Source of the DNA: an uncultured Alistipes sp.
GTDB lineage: Bacteria; Bacteroidota; Bacteroidia; Bacteroidales; Rikenellaceae
Length of the DNA: 59,897 nucleotides
Assembly (NCBI GenBank): GCA_944320985.1
Contig: CALUJN010000025.1
Location: 1 to 59,897, forward strand
Direction: 5' to 3'
This document shows, one piece after another, positions 8,610-17,380 of this stretch. The position numbers were made by a program, and so were the translations under genes. The stretch's first letter is position 1; the number at the start of each line of letters is the position of its first letter. The notes under the pieces were generated by a model. That model was not told where the DNA came from and did no database searches. It saw nothing but the letters and a program-made list of their open reading frames with translations.

Positions 8610-9194
8610 ATGTTTCTCGAAAATGCCAGCCGCAAGGGCTGGATCGAAGTGGTCTGCGGATCGATGTTCTCGGGAAAGACCGAAGAGCTGATCCGACGCC
8701 TGAAAAGGGCTCAGTTCGCCCACCAACGGGTCGAAATATTCAAACCCCGGATCGATGTCCGTTACTCGGAGGAGGAGGTCGTATCGCACGATGCCAATGC
8801 CATCCGTTCAACCCCCGTGGAGTCGCCCCAGAACATCCTGCTGATGACCTCCGATGTCGATGTCGTAGGGATTGACGAGGCGCAGTTCTTCGACGACAGC
8901 ATCGTGGATGTTTGCAGGAAACTGGCCGACAGCGGCGTTCGTGTCATCGTCGCCGGACTCGACATGGATTACACCGGAAAACCCTTCGGTCCGATGCCTG
9001 CCCTGATGGCCACGGCCGAATACGTCACCAAGGTCCACGCCATCTGTGTCCGCTGCGGAAACCTTGCACACCACTCCCATCGGTTGATCAGCAACGACAA
9101 GCAGGTCATGCTCGGAGCACAGGACAGCTACGAGCCCATTTGCCGTCACTGCTTCCGGGAGTTGCGTCTTGCCGAAGAGATGGGGCAAGAGTAG
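8610..9194 (+). CDS. tdk: Thymidine kinase (type II)
   Basis: The 194-residue product phosphorylates thymidine with ATP in pyrimidine salvage. The P-loop is [11 protein letters not shown], the Walker B-like DEAQFF follows, and a zinc-binding pair of Cys motifs (CVRC and CRHC) is present near the C-terminus, all typical of the type II family. I chose the ATG at 8610 because the family begins only a few residues before the P-loop; an in-frame ATG at 8562 would add a 16-residue basic tail unlike the family. A strong bidirectional terminator follows. Confidence 0.95.
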   Translation: MFLENASRKGWIEVVCGSMFSGKTEELIRRLKRAQFAHQRVEIFKPRIDVRYSEEEVVSHDANAIRSTPVESPQNILLMTSDVDVVGIDEAQFFDDSIVDVCRKLADSGVRVIVAGLDMDYTGKPFGPMPALMATAEYVTKVHAICVRCGNLAHHSHRLISNDKQVMLGAQDSYEPICRHCFRELRLAEEMGQE

Positions 9195-9275
9195 CGCCCG
9201 GGAAAGAGAGGCGGGGCTTCGAAGAGATCCCGGCAAAGTACCGTTCCGCCACACGAAAAAAGGAAATATCGCCAA

Positions 9276-9309
9276 AAAATCCCGGCCGTCGATGGACGGC
9301 CGGGATTTT
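9276..9309. terminator. Strong bidirectional terminator between tdk and the sulfatase
   Basis: A perfect 15-bp stem (9276-9290 with 9295-9309; core tcccggccgtc/gacggccggga) has a four-base loop, a T-run on the plus side and an A-run on the other, so it serves both convergent genes. Confidence 0.93.
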
Positions 9310-9339
9310 TCATGCCGGAAAGACAAGGAATACCGCAGT

Positions 9340-10884
9340 TTATTTTACGGTCGAGGCCACGGCACCCCGGACCTCTGCAAGCCGGGCCGACAGCCTGGAT
9401 ACCACATCCGGATGTTTGGCTGCCACATTGTGCTGTTCACGCGGATCCTGGCTCAAATCGTAAAGCTGCGGTTCGGGCGAATTGCCCAACTCGGTCTTTG
9501 TCCAGAACTCCAGAGCCGGACCGTCGCTCGGTTCCAGGTATTTCCACGGACCCGAAAGAATCGCCAGCGTATTGTTCAGATTCTGCTGCACGACAAACTC
9601 CCGGTCGTTCTGCGACTCTCCAAGCAGTTCCGGCAGGCGGTTCCGGCTGTCGGGAGCCGCCGTCTCCGGCAGTCCAGCCCCGGTCAGCGCCGCCAGCGAA
9701 CGATAAACGTCGATCTGTGAGAAGAGCGCCGGCTGCTCGCCCGGCTGCACCCGCGCAGGCCACCGCACGATGAACGGAACACGCGTTCCGGCTTCGTAGA
9801 GGCTGTACTTTCCGCCCCGATAGATCCCCATCGGCGTATGTCCGTTGAGCAGTTCGAGCGCCTGATCCTGGTAGCCGTCGTCGATCACGGGACCATTGTC
9901 CGATGTGAAGACCAACAGCGTATTGTCGGTCAGGCCGAGGCTGTCCAGCGTACGCATTACCTCACCGATCGTCCAGTCCAGCTGCAGAATCACATCCCCG
10001 CGGGTGCCCAGGCCGCTCTTGCCCGCAAATCGAGGATGTGGAACGCGCGGAACGTGTACATCCTGCGTCCCCATATAGAGGAAGAAGGGTTCATCCCGGT
10101 GCTGCGCGATGAAACGCGTGGCCTTCGAGGTGATCGTATCCGCAATGTTCTCATCAACCCACAGGGCCGCCCGGCCGCCCGTCATCCAGCCGATACGCGG
10201 AATGCCGTTGATGATCGTATTGTTATGGCCCTGGCTCGGTTTCAGTGTCACCAACTCCGGATTCTCCTCTCCGGTCGGCCAGTCGCCCACCTTGTGGTCA
10301 TAGCTTACCGTGATCGGGTCCGAGGGATCCAGCCCCACGACACGGCCGTTCTCGACAAAGACGCACGGTACGCGGTCGACCGTCGCAGGAATCAGAAACT
10401 CATAATCGAAGCCGATATCCCGGGCACCCGGACGGATCTCCGTATTGAAGTCCGTACCTCCGGCCGGGCCCAGCCCCAGGTGCCACTTCCCGACGGCGCC
10501 CGTCGCATAACCTACTCCATGCAGAGCATCCGCCAGCGTATAGCAGGCCGTGTCGATGATCAGTTCGGAATTTCCCGGGGCTATGCCCGTATTCTGCTGC
10601 CGCCAGGGGTACATGCCCGTCAGCAGGCCGAAACGCGACGGGGTACTCGTCGCCGAGGTTGCATAAGCATTCGTAAAGCGCTGTCCCTGGGAGGCCAGTC
10701 GATCGATATTCGGCGTCGAAATCTTCGTTGCGCCATAACAACTCAGATCGCCGATACCCAGGTCATCAGCATAAATAAAAATTACATTCGGACGGTTCAA
10801 TCGAGTTTGTGCCGCATCGCCACAGCCCTGGAATAGGGTGGCAACCGGCAAAACGGCCAGCAAGCAACAGGGGTTGGTTTTCAT
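9340..10884 (-). CDS. Lipoprotein sulfatase, family S1, Ser type
   Basis: The 514-residue protein begins with a hydrophobic signal and a Cys at residue 21 (LFQGC), so it is probably a lipoprotein. The alkaline-phosphatase-like fold starts with NVIFIYADDLGIGD, which supplies metal ligands. The sulfatase core is S80-TPSR, followed by GLLTGMYPWR; Ser at this site must be oxidised to formylglycine by an anaerobic sulfatase-maturating enzyme. GKWHLG and TSDNGP are also present. Such enzymes remove sulfate from host mucin or glycosaminoglycan sugars, but the substrate cannot be read from sequence. It stands alone, without SusC/SusD or glycosidases, and no maturase gene is in the window. Confidence 0.9.
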   Translation of the reverse strand: MKTNPCCLLAVLPVATLFQGCGDAAQTRLNRPNVIFIYADDLGIGDLSCYGATKISTPNIDRLASQGQRFTNAYATSATSTPSRFGLLTGMYPWRQQNTGIAPGNSELIIDTACYTLADALHGVGYATGAVGKWHLGLGPAGGTDFNTEIRPGARDIGFDYEFLIPATVDRVPCVFVENGRVVGLDPSDPITVSYDHKVGDWPTGEENPELVTLKPSQGHNNTIINGIPRIGWMTGGRAALWVDENIADTITSKATRFIAQHRDEPFFLYMGTQDVHVPRVPHPRFAGKSGLGTRGDVILQLDWTIGEVMRTLDSLGLTDNTLLVFTSDNGPVIDDGYQDQALELLNGHTPMGIYRGGKYSLYEAGTRVPFIVRWPARVQPGEQPALFSQIDVYRSLAALTGAGLPETAAPDSRNRLPELLGESQNDREFVVQQNLNNTLAILSGPWKYLEPSDGPALEFWTKTELGNSPEPQLYDLSQDPREQHNVAAKHPDVVSRLSARLAEVRGAVASTVK

Positions 10885-11129
10885 GGTTGTATTATATCAA
10901 AGGTGTTTATTCCAGCAATCCGGACCTCATCATTCGCTTCCGTAGCCTGCAGCACTTGCAGCCTCCGGTTCCACAACCTCATCAGCGGCGATACCTCTCC
11001 GAACTACCCCTCCCCTCATCACGACTCCACGACCTCTCGGCCACAGGCCAACGGTCGTCTCCGCGTCTTCCTATTCCGTCCCTGCCTCACCTATACGCCG
11101 GCGGCATGTATCCGCCACAGTCATCCGAC

Positions 11130-11822
11130 TCAACGGGCCGCACGCAGCGCCTCGATAAAGACCGGCCACAAGTCCCAGAGATTTTCGGTCTGGAGCCACA
11201 ACTCCCGGGCCTGGGCCGCAGCCGACGGGCGTTCGCTCTCGATATCCTGCAAATAGGCTTCATCGGCCGGGTGTTCCGTCGCCGTAAACTCCGCGAACCA
11301 CGGGGCAAAGTGGGTCCTAAAACGCTTCAACTCCCCTTCGGGCAGCGTCCCGTCCCGCCGATAGGCCGACCACAGCAGCAACAGCTCCCGTGCCGGAGAC
11401 TTGTCCGAAACATCGTTGATCACCTCGTCGAAAAGCTCCTCCTCACCCATGGCCAGGTAGTCGAAAGCCAACAGTTGGCTCCCTTCGAGGTGATCCTCCG
11501 GGTCCAGTTCCAGAAGCAGTTCCAGCAATGCCGCCGACATCTCGAAGTCATTGATCAGAAAATGGTCGATGGCCGAGGCCTGGATCAACTCCAGCGCAGC
11601 ACGCGAATTGCGGTGGTTCCACTCGAGATTCACCTCCTCGTCTTCGGGAATCAACTCCGCGAGACGCTGAAACGCCTGGAACCGCGCATTGCAGGCTTCT
11701 TCGACATTCCCGGCCCGTTCCATCCGACGGGTCTGCGACAACACCTTCTCAAAATCATATGGTCCCTCGCCGATCACCTCAAAGGTCTGATCCGGCGTAG
11801 GCTCAAGAGTTGCCTTCAACAT
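11130..11822 (-). CDS. Acidic helical (TPR-like) protein overlapping cstA
   Basis: The 230-residue protein is strongly acidic and predicted to be helical, with pairs of helices resembling degenerate tetratricopeptide repeats (for example ACNARFQAFQRLAELIPED and SAALLELLLELDPEDH). There is no signal peptide or membrane segment. Its ATG lies 20 bases inside the end of cstA, so translation is probably coupled and the two proteins may work together. I do not recognise a named family. Function unknown; a protein-interaction role is inference. Confidence 0.65.
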   Translation of the reverse strand: MLKATLEPTPDQTFEVIGEGPYDFEKVLSQTRRMERAGNVEEACNARFQAFQRLAELIPEDEEVNLEWNHRNSRAALELIQASAIDHFLINDFEMSAALLELLLELDPEDHLEGSQLLAFDYLAMGEEELFDEVINDVSDKSPARELLLLWSAYRRDGTLPEGELKRFRTHFAPWFAEFTATEHPADEAYLQDIESERPSAAAQARELWLQTENLWDLWPVFIEALRAAR

Positions 11823-13275
11823 GTTCCCGACGCAATTTGAAGATCATTACAAGCAGGATTCCCAATGTAACGGCTCCGCCCAACAGGTAGGCGGCCGTAC
11901 GGTTTGCCATGCCGAACATCAACGGCGAAACAAAAACATAACTTGCACACACGTAGGTCATGACCAACGCAGGGATCAGTCCGACGAGCAGCCCCCGTCC
12001 GCGACGACGCAGGTAGACGACAATCATCCAGAGTGTGACGGCGGCCAACGTCTGGTTCATCCAGGCAAAGTAGCTCCACATGGCCTGGAAGGGAAGCGCA
12101 AAGATAATCAACAGGCCGAGAGCAAACAACGGAATGCAGATATAGATGCGCTTGCGCAACGTATGCTGCTCGAGCCCCATGAAGTCGGCAACGATCAGAC
12201 GGGCCGAGCGGAAGGCCGTATCTCCCGAAGTGATGGCACACGCCACAACACCGAAGATCACAAATCCGGCCAATACCCGTCCCAGGGTTTTGGTGGCAAT
12301 AACGTCGACCAGCACCCCGGCCTGACCCTTATAAGTGGCGATCGCCTCATTGAGCCCCTCGACTCCGCCCCAGAAGGCCATGCCGATCGCCGCCCAGATC
12401 AATGCAATGATCGACTCGGAGATCATTGCACCGTAGAAGACCGAACGGCTCTCGCGTTCGTTGCGCATGCAGCGGGCCATAAGCGGCGACTGCGTGGCAT
12501 GAAAGCCCGAGATGGCTCCGCAGGCAATCGTCGTGAAGAGCATCGGGACGATCGGGAAATCCCGGGGATTGGCGATGCAGTTCCGGAAGGAGGTAAACTC
12601 CGGAATGACGTATTCACGATCGAAAAGCAGTACGAAAAGGATACTCAATGCCATGAACAGCAGGGCAAAGCCGAAAATCGGATAGAAGCGTCCGATGATT
12701 TTATCAACGGGAAGAAGCGTCGCGGCGATATAATAGATCAGGATAACACCCAGGATGATGAGCAACAACCACGAAAAATCGCCGAAGGCCGTAACCTCGA
12801 GAGACGGGGCGTCGATCCTGTTGGCGATCAGTTCTGCCGGCTGCGACAGAAAGACGGCGCCCACGAGGACCATCAGACCGGCGGAAAAAAGCCGCATGCC
12901 GATCTTGACACCATTACCGAGGTGGCTGCCAACGATTTCGGGCAGGCTCGCCCCGTTCTGACGCAACGAAATGACGCCGGAGATAAAATCATGCATCGCT
13001 CCCATGAAAATTCCTCCCAGGGTGATCCACAGGAAGGCGACCGGACCATAGGCGGCACCAAGCACGGCACCGAAAATCGGGCCCAGGCCGGCGATATTGA
13101 GCAGTTGAATCAGGAAAATGCGCCATCGCGGCAGCGGAACATAGTCCACGCCATCGTAGAGGCGGCTGCAAGGCGTCTCGGCTGCTGGATCGATACGAAC
13201 CAGTCGTTCCAAATAGCGCCCGTAGGTAAAATAGGCGCCTATGAGGAGCGCCAGGCAGACCAGAAAAGTGATCAT
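11803..13275 (-). CDS. cstA: CstA-family carbon starvation / peptide transporter
   Basis: This 490-residue inner-membrane protein has some 13-14 hydrophobic segments and the CstA hallmarks: LLNIAGLGPIFGAVLGA near the N-terminus, GGIFMGAMHDF, and SGFHATQSPLMARC near the centre. E. coli CstA (about 700 residues) takes up peptides and pyruvate during carbon starvation; this is the short form seen in many anaerobes. It overlaps the next gene by 20 bases and the two probably form an operon. The promoter is not clear in 13276-13400. The substrate is inferred. Confidence 0.92.
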   Translation of the reverse strand: MITFLVCLALLIGAYFTYGRYLERLVRIDPAAETPCSRLYDGVDYVPLPRWRIFLIQLLNIAGLGPIFGAVLGAAYGPVAFLWITLGGIFMGAMHDFISGVISLRQNGASLPEIVGSHLGNGVKIGMRLFSAGLMVLVGAVFLSQPAELIANRIDAPSLEVTAFGDFSWLLLIILGVILIYYIAATLLPVDKIIGRFYPIFGFALLFMALSILFVLLFDREYVIPEFTSFRNCIANPRDFPIVPMLFTTIACGAISGFHATQSPLMARCMRNERESRSVFYGAMISESIIALIWAAIGMAFWGGVEGLNEAIATYKGQAGVLVDVIATKTLGRVLAGFVIFGVVACAITSGDTAFRSARLIVADFMGLEQHTLRKRIYICIPLFALGLLIIFALPFQAMWSYFAWMNQTLAAVTLWMIVVYLRRRGRGLLVGLIPALVMTYVCASYVFVSPLMFGMANRTAAYLLGGAVTLGILLVMIFKLRREHVEGNS

Positions 13276-13341
13276 GACGTATTAAAATGACTCAGTTTTC
13301 CTGCGAATATAGCAAGAATTGAGAGATTTTTTGCAAAATTG

Positions 13342-13372
13342 TTGCGAGAAAAAAATTTTTTTCAGATATTTG
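13342..13372 (+). promoter_or_regulatory. Probable tRNA-Thr promoter
   Basis: TTG at 13342-13344 lies 20 bases before GATATTTG (13365-13372), one mismatch from TAnnTTTG. Transcription would start about 25 bases before the tRNA. The region is very AT-rich, which favours promoter use but also chance matches. Confidence 0.5.
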
Positions 13373-13405
13373 CAGTCCGAAAGAGAGAGGGAACAAATCT
13401 CGAAG

Positions 13406-13477
13406 GCCGAATTAGCTCAGCGGTAGAGCACTTCACTCGTAATGAAGGGGTCCCGAGTTCAAATCTCGGATTCGGCT
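13406..13477 (+). tRNA. tRNA-Thr (anticodon CGU)
   Basis: All arms fold. The acceptor GCCGAAT pairs with ATTCGGC, followed by discriminator T. The D arm is GCTC-AGCGGTA-GAGC, the anticodon arm CTTCA/TGAAG has loop CTCGTAA, and the T arm is CCGAG-TTCAAAT-CTCGG. The anticodon CGT (13438-13440) reads ACG, threonine. CCA is not encoded. A terminator follows four bases later. Confidence 0.97.
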
Positions 13478-13480
13478 CGA

Positions 13481-13511
13481 AAGGGAGGCAGCGAAGGTGC
13501 CTCCCTTTTTC
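13481..13511 (+). terminator. Terminator of the tRNA-Thr gene
   Basis: The 10-bp stem aagggaggca (13481-13490) / tgcctccctt (13498-13507) leads into a T-run. It starts four bases after the tRNA. Confidence 0.92.
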
Positions 13512-13525
13512 GTTCCATCCCATCA

Positions 13526-13610
13526 GGGGGGGGGCAAGAGGAAGAAACGGGGCAAGAGAGGAAGAAGAGGGAGAAGAGAGGAGGAAAGAAGGGAAAGGCT
13601 GGTTGAAGGA
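13526..13610 (+). repeat. Purine-rich low-complexity tract
   Basis: This spacer between the tRNA terminator and the next gene starts with nine G and continues as imperfect gaagag/gagaag units, nearly free of C and T on the plus strand. It resembles the tracts at 2254 and 5502 but is less regular. No gene is supported here. Confidence 0.7.
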
Positions 13611-13703
13611 ATCGCAGAGACCGGAGCTGGCAATTCCGTTACGGATCGTACTGGCACGATGGACCGACCCCAAAAAGCAAATCATCTCAACAACGGAAAA
13701 AAC

Positions 13704-14102
13704 ATGAGAATCACCCCCGACCACATCGTTACGCTGCAATCCGACGAAATCTTCGTCTTCGGCAGCAATCTGGCCGGAATGCATGCCGGAGGGGCGGCAA
13801 GAATGGCCTGCCAACGATTCGGTGCCGTCTGGGGGCAAGGAGTCGGACTGCAAGGGCAAAGTTACGCCATACCTACCATGCAGGGCGGCATCGAGACCAT
13901 CAGGCCCTACGTCGACCAGTTTATCGAGTTTGCACGACAACATCCCCACCTGAAATTCCTCGTCACCGAAATCGGCTGCGGAATTGCCGGTTTTACCCCC
14001 GAAGAGATCGCCCCACTGTTCGAAGCGGCCCGAACTCTCGAAAACATCGCCCTGCCCCGACGTTTCCGGGAGGTGCTGGATCACCCCTTAACCAGTATAT
14101 AA
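13704..14102 (+). CDS. Small Macro-domain-like protein (A1S_2505 phage non-structural type)
   Basis: The 132-residue protein opens with DEIFVFGSNLAGMHAGGAAR, then GQGVGLQGQSYAIPT and EIGCGIAGFTPEEIAPLF. This pattern is like the ADP-ribose-binding Macro fold (GSN-LxG loop, GxGxxG-like stretch) and matches what I recall as the A1S_2505 phage non-structural family. The catalytic activity is unknown. I chose the ATG at 13704 because upstream in-frame sequence runs through the purine tract and the tRNA terminator. It lies just after a tRNA gene, a common integration site, but no att repeat or other phage gene is visible nearby. Confidence 0.7.
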   Translation: MRITPDHIVTLQSDEIFVFGSNLAGMHAGGAARMACQRFGAVWGQGVGLQGQSYAIPTMQGGIETIRPYVDQFIEFARQHPHLKFLVTEIGCGIAGFTPEEIAPLFEAARTLENIALPRRFREVLDHPLTSI

Positions 14103-14313
14103 AAAGCAGGCTCCGAAATCGCCTCCGGTGCGCTCTTATACTCCAGCGACAAGGCGGTCCAAGGCTCAATTTCGCCGGACAGGGCTCCTCGGCTCGGGGC
14201 TGTTCAACCGGACAAGGAGGCAAAGTAAAAGTCCGTCGCAACGGTCCCAAACGGAAAGAATCCGCTCACGGTTCAGAGAGGCGGGATGACCGCATGACAA
14301 AAACAGGAAATAT

Positions 14314-14344
14314 TTTGAAATATGCCTGCGTTTGACTACTTTTG
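14314..14344 (+). promoter_or_regulatory. lnt promoter (TTTG-N19-TACTTTTG)
   Basis: TTTG (14314-14317) and TACTTTTG (14337-14344) are spaced by 19 bases, the Bacteroidota pattern. The box overlaps an upstream in-frame ATG at 14342, which rules that start out and supports the ATG at 14366. Confidence 0.75.
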
Positions 14345-14365
14345 CGATCACAAAAAACTCCCTCC

Positions 14366-15955
14366 ATGTTGCGCAGATTTGCAGCGGTAATCCTTTCGGC
14401 CATCCTCCTCGCGCCGGGTTGGCTCGGCGTCTCGGGCATGACGCTCTTCGCAGGGTTCGTACCCTTGCTGTGGATCAGCGACTCCCTGGGGGAATCCCGG
14501 CGCGACTGGTGGCGCATGTTCGGATGGGCCACGCTTGCATTCGTACTCTGGAATGCGCTGACCGTCTGGTGGATCTGGTATGCAACGCCCGTCGGCCCCA
14601 TAGCCGCGACGCTCGCCTCCACGACCCTGAATCTGATCGCCTTCATGCTCTTCCATACCGTCTCGAAGAAGGCACACAAGGCCCTGGCATACGTCACGCT
14701 TGTCGCAGCATGGATCTCAACTGAATACTGGTACACCGTCGGCGACTTCTCCTGGCCCTGGCTCATCCTCGGGAACGGATTTTCCCACGACCTATGGGCC
14801 GTACAATGGTATGAGTACACCGGAGTGTTCGGCGGTTCGCTGTGGGTGCTGGTGGTCAATATTCTGCTTTTCGAGGCCTGGAAGAGACGGCGCAACATCC
14901 GCAAATGGGGTGCAGTCGCCGCGGCGCTGATACTGCCCATGGTCCTCTCGCTCCTCATCGGACTCCGCTGGGAACAACCCGATGCCGGATCGGCACGCGT
15001 CTGCATCATCCAACCCAACGTGGATTGTTACGACAAGTTCCACGGGGATGTCGAACGACAGGAACAGAACATCGTGGAGCTGCTCGCGGAGGTCCCCCGT
15101 GACGCACAGTTTATCCTCCTGCCCGAAACGGCCGTGCCGGGCTACTACGCAGAACCCGGCTTGAGCGACTTCCCCTGGGGAAATGAAGAACCCGGCGTTT
15201 TCTGGGCCCGGCTGACCGATTCGCTGCGACAGAGCCATCCCAAGGCCCTGCTCATCACCGGAGCCAATACCATCCGACGCTACCCCGCCGGAGGCCAGAC
15301 CGAAACGGCTCGCCCCGACCGCCTCGGAAACGGATATTACGATGTCTTCAATACGGCCGTGGGGCTCGACTCCGCAGGACGCATGCAGCTGCACCACAAA
15401 GGAAGACTGGTCATCGGCGTGGAGAATACCCCGACGTGGGTGTTCGACGTGCTGCGCTTCCTGGTCATCGATCTCGGAGGAGTCGTCGGACAGATCGGGA
15501 AGGGCCTTCACGGCTCCGCCTTCGAACACGACGGCGTGGCTGTCGGACCGGCCATCTGCTACGAAGGACTCTACGGTGATTTCTACGGTGATTTCATCCG
15601 TCGCGGCGCTCAGTTCATGGCCATCATCTCAAACGACGGATGGTGGGGCGACACCCCCGGATACAAACACCTCTTCTCGATCTCGCGGCTGAGAGCCGTC
15701 GAACACCGACGTGCCATCGCCCGCTCGGCAAACACCGGGAAATCAGGATTCATCTCCCCGTTGGGCGAGGTGGGCGAGACCCTCGGATGGGAGGAGCGAG
15801 GCGTCCTCACCGCACAGGTCCCGCTCAATTCGCAAAAAACATTCTACACCCGCTACGGCGACTACCTGGCCCGAATCGCAGAGTATCTGCTGTTACTCTG
15901 TCTGCTCTATTTCGCAGCCTATCGGGTCAAACGCCGGAACTACCTCGTGAAATAA
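14366..15955 (+). CDS. lnt: Apolipoprotein N-acyltransferase (Lnt)
   Basis: The 529-residue inner-membrane enzyme adds the third acyl chain to the N-terminal Cys of lipoproteins. Hydrophobic helices occupy about residues 1-210, followed by the nitrilase-like domain. The catalytic triad is visible: E254 in LLPETAVPG, K345 in HHKGRL and C398 in AICYEGL, followed by ISNDGWWGD and the conserved RAVEHRRAIARSANTG. The start at 14366 is set by the promoter box at 14337-14344. folC follows 14 bases later. Confidence 0.95.
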   Translation: MLRRFAAVILSAILLAPGWLGVSGMTLFAGFVPLLWISDSLGESRRDWWRMFGWATLAFVLWNALTVWWIWYATPVGPIAATLASTTLNLIAFMLFHTVSKKAHKALAYVTLVAAWISTEYWYTVGDFSWPWLILGNGFSHDLWAVQWYEYTGVFGGSLWVLVVNILLFEAWKRRRNIRKWGAVAAALILPMVLSLLIGLRWEQPDAGSARVCIIQPNVDCYDKFHGDVERQEQNIVELLAEVPRDAQFILLPETAVPGYYAEPGLSDFPWGNEEPGVFWARLTDSLRQSHPKALLITGANTIRRYPAGGQTETARPDRLGNGYYDVFNTAVGLDSAGRMQLHHKGRLVIGVENTPTWVFDVLRFLVIDLGGVVGQIGKGLHGSAFEHDGVAVGPAICYEGLYGDFYGDFIRRGAQFMAIISNDGWWGDTPGYKHLFSISRLRAVEHRRAIARSANTGKSGFISPLGEVGETLGWEERGVLTAQVPLNSQKTFYTRYGDYLARIAEYLLLLCLLYFAAYRVKRRNYLVK

Positions 15956-15969
15956 ATACATTTGCCGTC

Positions 15970-17259
15970 ATGAACTATAACCAGACTCTCGAATTCCTCT
16001 TCCAGTCGCTGCCCGCCTTCGAAACCCAGGGGGCAACGGGGTATAAACCGGGATTGGAGCGGATCTCCGCATTCTGCCGTCTGATCGGAAATCCCCAACG
16101 CAATTTCTTTACGATCCATGTGGCCGGAACCAACGGAAAAGGATCCGTCGCACACATCATCGCCTCCGTTCTCCAGCAGGCCGGATATCGGACCGGGCTC
16201 TTCACATCCCCCCATCTGGTCGATTTCCGCGAACGGATCCGTGTCGACGGCGAGATGATCCCCAAACAGAAGGTCGTCAACTTCGTCGACAAGCACCACG
16301 ACAAGATGGTCGATCTCGGACTCTCGTTCTTCGAAATGACGGCAGCCATGGCCTTCGACTATTTCGCGCAAAGCGATGTCGAGGTCGCCGTCATCGAAAC
16401 AGGACTCGGAGGACGCCTCGATGCCACGAACATCATCGTGCCGATCCTCAGCATTGTCACGAACATCGGACTCGAACACACCGCCCTGCTGGGCGACACG
16501 CTGCAGAAGATCGCCCGCGAAAAGGCCGGGATCATCAAAAAGAGCATTCCGGTCATCGTCGGCGAGGCGGACAGCCGCTACAACGAGGTGTTCGAACAGG
16601 TCGCCGCGGCGAACAAGTCCCGCGTGATCTATGCCGAAAAGGAGTTCGCCTGCGAAGAACACCATATGGAGGAGGGATACCAACATTTCCGGCTCCGCCG
16701 CATGCGCGACGAACAGTCGTTCGAAGTCGAACTGGATCTCCAGGGGGACTACCAGTGCCGCAACATCGTGACAGCCTCCGCCGCCATAGATTTCCTCCAC
16801 GAAGAGACTCCCCTGACGATCTCCCGCCGCGCCTATCTCGAAGGAATGAAAAATGCCGCTGCCAACACCTCACTGATGGGACGTTGGCAAAAGTTGGGCG
16901 AGGAGCCTCTTACGATCTGTGACACGGGACACAACGCCCACGGCATTGCCTGGGTGGCCGAACAGCTCAAAACAACCCCCCACAAGGAGCTCTATTGCAT
17001 CCTCGGATTCGTCCGCGACAAGGATCTGGCACACATTCTGCCCCTCTTGCCGCACGACGCTCACTACATCTTCACACAAGCCCGATCGGAACGGGCGCTC
17101 CCGGCCGTTGATCTGGCCGCCAAAGCCGCCATCTACGGACTCCAGGGCGAGGCCGTGGAGCAGGTGGGCGAAGCGCTCCGCCGCGCCCGCGAGTTGGCCG
17201 CCCCCGAGGACCTGATCTTCGTCGGAGGCAGCACCTACGTCGTGGCCGAGGTATTGTGA
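15970..17259 (+). CDS. folC: Folylpolyglutamate synthase / dihydrofolate synthase
   Basis: The 429-residue Mur-ligase-like enzyme joins glutamate to dihydropteroate or folates using ATP. It shows the ATP loop HVAGTNGKGSVAH, the FTSPHLVDFRERI motif, ETGLGGRLDATN, and the C-terminal CDTGHNAHG. I chose the ATG at 15970, where the family consensus starts; open sequence upstream belongs to lnt in another frame. It follows lnt by 14 bases, so co-transcription is likely, although a TACATTTG box ends six bases before the ATG. A strong terminator follows. Confidence 0.95.
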   Translation: MNYNQTLEFLFQSLPAFETQGATGYKPGLERISAFCRLIGNPQRNFFTIHVAGTNGKGSVAHIIASVLQQAGYRTGLFTSPHLVDFRERIRVDGEMIPKQKVVNFVDKHHDKMVDLGLSFFEMTAAMAFDYFAQSDVEVAVIETGLGGRLDATNIIVPILSIVTNIGLEHTALLGDTLQKIAREKAGIIKKSIPVIVGEADSRYNEVFEQVAAANKSRVIYAEKEFACEEHHMEEGYQHFRLRRMRDEQSFEVELDLQGDYQCRNIVTASAAIDFLHEETPLTISRRAYLEGMKNAAANTSLMGRWQKLGEEPLTICDTGHNAHGIAWVAEQLKTTPHKELYCILGFVRDKDLAHILPLLPHDAHYIFTQARSERALPAVDLAAKAAIYGLQGEAVEQVGEALRRARELAAPEDLIFVGGSTYVVAEVL

Positions 17260-17344
17260 CGCCTCGTCCGCACGAAACGGAGCGAGGGGGAGGCAGCCGA
17301 GATCAAAGAGAAGGAGGGAAGCCAACCCCGTTCCCCGACACGAA

Positions 17345-17377
17345 AAAAGACCGGAACCATGCAGGTTCCGGTCTTTT
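17345..17377. terminator. Bidirectional terminator between folC and the DUF3467 gene
   Basis: The 14-bp stem 17345-17358 / 17364-17377 (core gaccggaacc/ggttccggtc) has a five-base loop, an A-run before and a T-run after. It lies between convergent genes. Confidence 0.92.
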
Positions 17378-17380
17378 GCA

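Noticed and set aside
11821-13290. Plus-strand open frame opposite cstA
   Set aside because: Its Asp/Gln/His/Arg-rich translation has no membrane or domain pattern; cstA on the other strand is certain.
13278-13480. Integrated element at the tRNA-Thr gene
   Set aside because: No integrase is adjacent and no direct repeat of the tRNA 3' end was found nearby; XerD at 45.9 kb matches the chromosomal enzyme.
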